From: Akanthomyces muscarius
Taxonomy: Eukaryota; Ascomycota; Sordariomycetes; Hypocreales; Cordycipitaceae
Assembly (NCBI RefSeq): GCF_028009165.1
Contig: NC_079241.1
Location: forward strand, 5,022,001 to 5,086,000
Length of the DNA: 64,000 bases
Direction of reading: 5' to 3'
Below are positions 58,914-64,000 of this stretch, one piece after another; the stretch's first letter is position 1, and every line of letters begins with the position of its first letter. The notes under the pieces were generated by a model, which saw only the letters and a program-made list of their open reading frames with translations, did not search any database and had not been told where the DNA came from. The position numbers were made by a program, and so were the translations under genes.

Positions 58914-60167
58914 ATGGTATATCGCTACACTCTTCCGGCTCAGCATAGCCCATATGCTTGTCAGCAGCGTGAACTGTCGCTTCGCAGCCAGACAATTTCC
59001 AACGCCATTGCGAGCACTCCTACTCTCAAGCGGGCAAGTCTTTACACACAGGAATTTCCAACCTCGAAAGCTCATCCTCTCAACCATCAGCCATGGGTTA
59101 AGCAGATCGACAAGGAGAATGTGAAGATTACGACCTACCCAGTCTCATCGAAAAATACTTTCGACGAGGACGGGCGCCAATATGATCCGGCCGATCCCAC
59201 AACTTGGGGTATCAAACCACTTCCACCACTTCCAAACGATGGTAGTTCGAATTCGCACAAAGCTTCCTCGATCTTGTCCAGGCCAGATGATGATGCCGCG
59301 ATGCTTCTGAGCCCAGCCATGCAACCATACACGGAGTCAGCGGGCGTCCAAAATCTCGCTCAGCTCATTGGTGATAATCTTCGAATTGATGACGAGCACA
59401 TCGAGCACGCACAGCACCGCACCACGTCATCTTCTTATCACGACCCAGAGAGCGAGCCTTCTCGAGTGGAGTCTCCGATATCGAACGGACATGCGAACGT
59501 TCTTACTGCCACAAACCTTGCCAAATTTGGCAAAACAAACGACAGGCTCTCAAATCTTCGCTCTGGATCACCCTCGTCAGCAACGGGAGAGCTGATTCAG
59601 CAAGACGGTATTGATCCTCAGCACGATTCATCCTCGGTAGTCAATGGCTAGCAAGCACAGTCTAGCAAGACGATCGAGCCATACACGTACGAACACCAAA
59701 TTAGGCGATATCGCTTCGCAAGTTCTTCAAGAGAAGAAGAAGTTGATGGTCATGGCAGGGGCTATGACGGAGCTGACGAGACTCTGGTGTCGAGTCGAGA
59801 GAGCTTCGCGTTATCCCCAAGTTCATCTGCTGATGCTCGCCCTCCTCTTCGCAAAGCGAAACGTCGCGCATCTCATTTCTCTCTTCGCAGCCTGAGTAAG
59901 CCATTCTCCTCGAAACGGCCGCATCTAGGCTTCAGAAAATGGGCAAACTCCATTTACCGTGAGACGAAGCGGAAAATCAAGGAGCGTTCCGAGACGGAGG
60001 GCCGAGGTCGTCCTGCTTGGAAGGCTGAGAGGCGCAAGAGTAAGGCGGCAGAAATGGAAGGCCCCAAGATCAATGGAACGCTGTCACTTGAAAGCCGCCA
60101 CAAGAAACGCGACTGGTGGAAGGAGGGAGTGGCCAAATACCATGTATCGAAATGGACAAAGTTTTAA
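58914..60167 (+). CDS. Unrecognised Ser-rich protein with basic C-terminus; apparent in-frame TAG, probably removed by a 48-nt intron
   Basis: From the ATG at 58914 (MVYRYTLPAQHSPY) the frame is open to TAG at 59649-59651 and then stays open in the same frame to TAA at 60165-60167. A 48-nt intron 59608-59655 (GTATTG donor, CAAG acceptor) would remove the stop and keep phase, giving 401 aa in exons 58914-59607 and 59656-60167. The N-terminal half has TWGIKPLPPLPND and many Ser/Asp residues, looking disordered. The C-terminal 100 residues are strongly basic (KAKRRASHF, KWANSIYRETKRKIKER, SRHKKRDWWKEGVAKYHV), suggesting a conserved-looking helical, perhaps nucleic-acid-binding or nuclear segment. 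No known domain seen. A shorter 245-aa protein ending at TAG, or stop readthrough, are alternatives. Confidence 0.6.
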
Positions 60168-60371
60168 AAGGCATGAAGGGAGCCAAAGGGCTGGCTGAAG
60201 GTATTATTAATTGGTTGAGTTCGTGAGCGTTAGTCATGATGATGTTGCATCCAAAAAGAAATATTGTCCAAGATGCATAAATACAAAAATACAGAATGAT
60301 GAAGCAATTTATCCAGCCGCTCTAGCCTAAAATTTGACGTTTTGTATGGGGTTCATGACACGATGCTTTCG

Positions 60372-62211
60372 TTAAATCATGTACCTAAAGCTGTGGCTAG
60401 AGCTTTTGTATCCTGCAGAGCCGACCAACCTCTCCGCCTCGTCATGGTCCTGGTCTGCAGCAGCGAGACCGTGGCCATTGGCCTCCTTTTCATCAAGCTT
60501 GCGATTCAGGCGCTTCAAGTACGACCGGAGCACAAATGCACAAACGGCGGCTCCGAGCAATACGGCGGCACATACGCGATGTCCGCTGGTGTAGTATGGC
60601 CCGTCACGATCAGGATATAGTCTCGTGCCGATTAGAGTTCCGAGCTGGCCAATAAACTGCATCATGGCAAAGGTGGCGCCTCGGCGTGTCTCGTCAGGCT
60701 GGCTGTTGATGCCCCAAGTGATGATGAGGGTCACGACGTTAAAGAAGCCCATGGTGGCTGGATAGACGGCGAGATAGCGCACCCAGGTGGGAAGGCCGAG
60801 GGGCTCGGCAATGCCCAGGATGAGATAGCCAGACGCAGAGCAGAGGGCGTGAAAGACGATGGGAAGCGTGCGGCTGCTGCGGCGGTCGGACATGTGTGCG
60901 GTGAAGAGGACAATGACGAATGTGACGAGGTAAGGCGGCGCGGAGAGGGCCTGCGCGGAGAGACTGCTGTAACCCATGTTGTGAATAATCTTGGGGAGGA
61001 AGACGGGGAGCGAGGAGTAGGCCAGGTTGACCATGCAGAATATGGCAGAGGCCAGGATGGCAATGGGGTCAAGGGCGACGGAGACAATGTCGCGCCACGA
61101 CAAACGGTGCCCGTCCTCGGCGACGCCGTCGTCGTTGGCGCCCGCGGGCTTCTCCCTGCGGAGGCGGAGCGTCGCAATCTTCCTCTCGCGCGGCGTGAGG
61201 TACGCGGCCGACTGCGGCGCGTCAGGGATGACGCCCCAGGCGACGACGCCGGCGAGGACCGACGGCAGGCCCTCGACGAGGAAGAGCAGGCGCCAGGGCG
61301 CGACGGGGCTGAGGCGGGCGAAGCGCACAATGACCCAAGCGACGGTCGAGGCGCAGGCGCTGGCGAGCGGCGCGGCGGCGATGAAGATGGCGACGCGGAA
61401 CGCGAGCTCCTGCCGGCGGTAGAAGAAGCTCAGGTAAAAGGGGACGCCGGCAAAGGCGGCCTCGGCGATGCCCAGCAGCGCGCGAAGGGCGACGAGCACC
61501 GGGTACGAGGGCGCAACGGCCTGCAGCGAGGCGACGACGCCCCAGGACACAACGGCCGTGGATATGAGAATGTGCGCGGGGTAGATGCGGTACAGCATGG
61601 CCATCCACTCGAACGCGCTGTAGGTCAGGTAAAAGGCCGTCAGGGACCACTCGTACCAGCTGGCGTGGGGGGGCGTCGTCTGCAGGTCCTCCTCCATGCC
61701 TGCGATGCGGGCGTTGCCGATATCTGGGGTAGTAGAACGTTAGCCAAGAGTCCCCCCCCCCTGTCAAATATGAACAATGCTGAGGATATGACGCACTTGA
61801 TCTGTCGACGAAGCTCAGTAAGAAGAGCAGCGAGACAAAGAGGACGAGCTTGCGGTCAAACTTGCGCCGCACGGCCGCGTCCTCGTCGGGCGTGTACAGC
61901 TTGTAGCTCGCCGCTGTGCTGTTGCTTCCGCGCCTCCTCCTCCGCCTCTGCATCTTGCGAGTCGTCGCGCTCCGCGAGCTTCCTGGCCGCGGGCCGGGGC
62001 CGGGGCTCAGGCTGCCGCGCATGCCGCGCAGCTCGTAGGCCTCGGCGCCGCCCACCTCGGACTGCAGGTCCACAGCCTCTTCGTGGTCGTCGTCTTCATC
62101 GTAGTCGTCGAGGTTGAAGAGGTCCTCGTCGCTGTCGCTGGCGTCGAGGTCGAGCTCGGCGCCCGTCTGCGCAAAGGACGGCGACGCCTCGCCTGGCTGC
62201 CGGTACGCCAT
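60372..62211 (-). CDS. MFS transporter, anion:cation symporter (Dal5/Tna1-type) family
   Basis: Exons 62211-61797 and 61723-60372 give 588 aa. The spliced junction reads FVDRSNIGNARIAGM, the signature of allantoate/nicotinate permease-like MFS proteins (consensus DRxNIGNAxxAGM). About 12 membrane segments follow, with a large central loop containing LTPRERKIATLRLRREK, typical for this family. The N-terminus before the first membrane segment is unusually long (about 120 aa), with an acidic run (DSDEDLFNLDDYDEDDDHEEA) and an arginine tract (RRRRRR). The C-terminal tail is polar. Substrate unknown; organic anions or vitamins are typical. The intron contains a run of 10 C. The gene converges on the 58.9-60.2 kb gene with a 204-bp gap. 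Confidence 0.87.
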
Positions 62212-63142
62212 GGCCAGTCAGGTATGTACTGTGTCTCCCTCTGGCCTTCTTCGCCCCCTTGGCCAAAAGCTAAGCCCCTAGCTTGGCTTGAAACGGTGGG
62301 TGCAATGGTAGGATCTTGCTGTTTCGGATCGATGTCGTTGGAAGGTTCTATCCAAAAATAGATTGGCAGGGATATAAGAAACGCGATTGGTGTGAATAGA
62401 CGGCCGAGGCGTCGCGTCGTCGGATGTTGAATCGGGATGGTTAGCGTTTGTAGATGAGACGGCTGAAAGTACGTGAAGCTCCACACGTGACGACATCGGT
62501 CTCGGATCTGAGTTCGAGGAATCTTTGCACTTTATTTTCTTGATTGACCCATGCTTTAACAAGACGTCCCTTGTATAATATATCATGAATCGATCGCTGG
62601 TCCTTGGCATTGGAAATTATCTGTCGAGCTTCGTCTCAGCTTTATTAGCTCGGGACCCTCCTGCGGTGGAGCGCGCCCGAGCATCGCGACTTACAAGCCA
62701 TCTAGCGTCGCCGACGTTAGTTTTTGGTCTGTGCCGCTGCGGGCTGCTGTTCTCCGAACAATCGCTCCGTTTCTTGGGGTAGTACTTTCTGCCGTGACAG
62801 AGTCGTAAATATGCCGCGTGTGAAATGGAGGCTGGCTGGATGTGCGGCCACACATTTCACATCGTCAACTCAATATCAACCGTAACGGGGGAGACTTGGT
62901 AAATTTGCAAAGAATATAACATTTCTGGATATAGTAAAACTGGTTCACCCAAGCCATAGCACGATGGAACGAGATACATATTTCACGTCAAATATCAACC
63001 GCAACGCCTGTTCAATTCTCTAGAATTGCAAATGCTCTTCCAGGTAATTTGATCCAGGCTTTGCCAATATTTCTTCCTGCATATCCGCGTTGTAAAATGG
63101 AAGAGGCGTCATTTCGTAGCACATAATTGGTCGTTCAGTTCT
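62212..63142. other. Intergenic: MFS promoter and 3' flank of the edge gene
   Basis: The left part is the MFS leader/promoter. The right part is AT-rich 3' flank. No supported gene. Confidence 0.5.
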
Positions 63143-64000
63143 TCACATGGCCTGCTCTTGGGCCTGGCCATCTTTCTTAAATAAGCGGCGCAGCCCGGCC
63201 TTTGATAGTCGCTGCCTCAGCGAGGGCCGGCGACTGTGCCCAGAGCCGCCGCCGCCTGGGGTATTGCCGTCGTCTGGAATCGGTGGAGGCTTCATGTGGG
63301 AGTAATCCTGCAACGGCCATGCCTTTGACTGGTCTTGCGACGGCCGCGTGCTGCTGGTCGTCGTAAACGATTCGGGCTGCGTCGAGTGTGTCGTGGTGGT
63401 AGTGGCAGGCCGCCGTGGGTATTCTTGCTGCAGCAGCCGCAAGTCTTGCGATTCAGATCCTGTCTCGGTCTCGTCATCCGGGTAGTCGCGCTCGATGTCG
63501 CCACAGACGACGACATGCCAGCCAATGTCGGAGCCACTCTGTACATTGTCGCGCAGCGTCGAGAACCAGGCATTGCGCCCGCCCTTGGTCGCCTTCTCGT
63601 AGGCGGCCATCTCGGCCAGCACATTGGCGCCGAGGTCGACGCGCACGACGTGGTCGGCAACGTAAGCGTAGGGCCGGGCGGGGCTGACGGTCTCTTCCGG
63701 GTCGTACTCTTCGAGAAGCTTGACTGGCGACCAGGTATATTGCAGCACAGGGTCGTATGCTATGGGTACTCGCGGGGGAGGCAGGGTAAAGTTGTCGTCG
63801 TGGTGCTGTGCCGGCGTCGTTGAAGGCGCCGCGTCCTTGGGATCAGACGCCGCTTCGGCTTCTTCATCAGAGATCTTGGGCAGGAAATCAAAGTTCTTGG
63901 TGAATTGGTCGAGGAGCAGGGTTGCGGTGTTCTCGCCAATGACCCAATCGGGCGCGGCATCTTCTATGTTATTCATAATGACGAAGATGCGCAGGTCGCG
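63143..64000 (-). CDS. Unrecognised protein, 5' end outside window
   Basis: The minus-strand frame is open from the window edge (RDLRIFVIMNNIEDAAPDW...) to a stop at 63143, at least 285 residues. An ATG at 63976 is in frame, but the coding-like sequence before it (RDLRIFVI) suggests the gene continues to the right. The first half looks folded (DWVIGENTATLLLDQF, YTWSPVKLLEEYD, VADHVVRVDLGANVLAEMAAY, WHVVVCGDIERD); the last 100 residues are Thr/Ser/Pro-rich with a Gly run and end in a basic helix (RQRLSKAGLRRLFKKDG). No domain I recognise. No signal peptide or membrane segment in the visible part. Confidence 0.7.
   Translation of the reverse strand, partial: RDLRIFVIMNNIEDAAPDWVIGENTATLLLDQFTKNFDFLPKISDEEAEAASDPKDAAPSTTPAQHHDDNFTLPPPRVPIAYDPVLQYTWSPVKLLEEYDPEETVSPARPYAYVADHVVRVDLGANVLAEMAAYEKATKGGRNAWFSTLRDNVQSGSDIGWHVVVCGDIERDYPDDETETGSESQDLRLLQQEYPRRPATTTTTHSTQPESFTTTSSTRPSQDQSKAWPLQDYSHMKPPPIPDDGNTPGGGGSGHSRRPSLRQRLSKAGLRRLFKKDGQAQEQAM

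Noticed and set aside
59632..59655. 24-nt GTAGTC...CACAG mini-intron around the in-frame TAG
   Set aside because: Too short for fungal splicing; the 48-nt alternative is more plausible.
60849..62117. Long plus-strand frame of 422 codons opposite the MFS gene
   Set aside because: Antisense shadow of the GC-rich MFS coding region; composition (Gly/Asp/Glu/Arg) is typical of that artefact.

Overview
The window is nuclear DNA of a filamentous ascomycete. The evidence is short introns (44-138 nt, GT-AG with CTAAC-like branch sites, one likely GC-AG), multi-exon genes on both strands, long intergenic spaces, and families typical of Pezizomycotina: a SreA-type GATA factor with a cysteine-rich region between its fingers, a homeobox-C2H2 fusion factor and a Clr2-type silencing protein. 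Gene content and the scattered TACCTA/TAGGTA motifs suggest Sordariomycetes, perhaps Hypocreales; that placement is inference. No phage, plasmid, CRISPR or intact transposon is visible.

Layout, left to right. 1-12 kb: an ArfGAP (3' end cut by the window edge), an RRM-RGG-RRM protein like yeast Sbp1, a decayed aminoglycoside-phosphotransferase-like gene, the diflavin reductase Tah18, and a membrane-anchored pepsin-fold protein lacking one catalytic Asp. 12-19.4 kb: a gene-poor stretch. 19.4-29 kb: a secreted Ser/Thr-rich protein with a likely GPI anchor, an F-box/WD40/UIM protein like Ufo1, an unidentified exon-like remnant, and a short-chain dehydrogenase. 29-34 kb: a second gene-poor stretch. 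34-47.4 kb: a dense block with a three-CxxC-module protein, a Clr2-like silencing protein, the SMC5/6 subunit Nse1, a tail-anchored protein, the COMPASS subunit Bre2/Ash2 and the iron regulator SreA. 50-64 kb: the homeobox-C2H2 factor, an intron-containing tRNA-Ile(AAU), an M3 metallopeptidase, an unrecognised gene with an apparent in-frame stop, an MFS transporter, and a gene cut by the right edge.

Most genes are unrelated housekeeping or regulatory genes, so no operon-like logic or gene cluster is evident. The nearest to a theme is 36.8-47.4 kb, where a silencing factor, an SMC5/6 subunit, a histone-methylation subunit and a GATA repressor lie close together; this may be chance. The most useful results are gene-structure corrections. 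Four apparent stop or start problems are resolved by introns: the UFO1-like F-box, the homeobox factor, the M3 peptidase active site and the 58.9-60.2 kb gene. Two in-frame stop-free introns, in sreA and the SDR gene, could give alternative proteins if retained.
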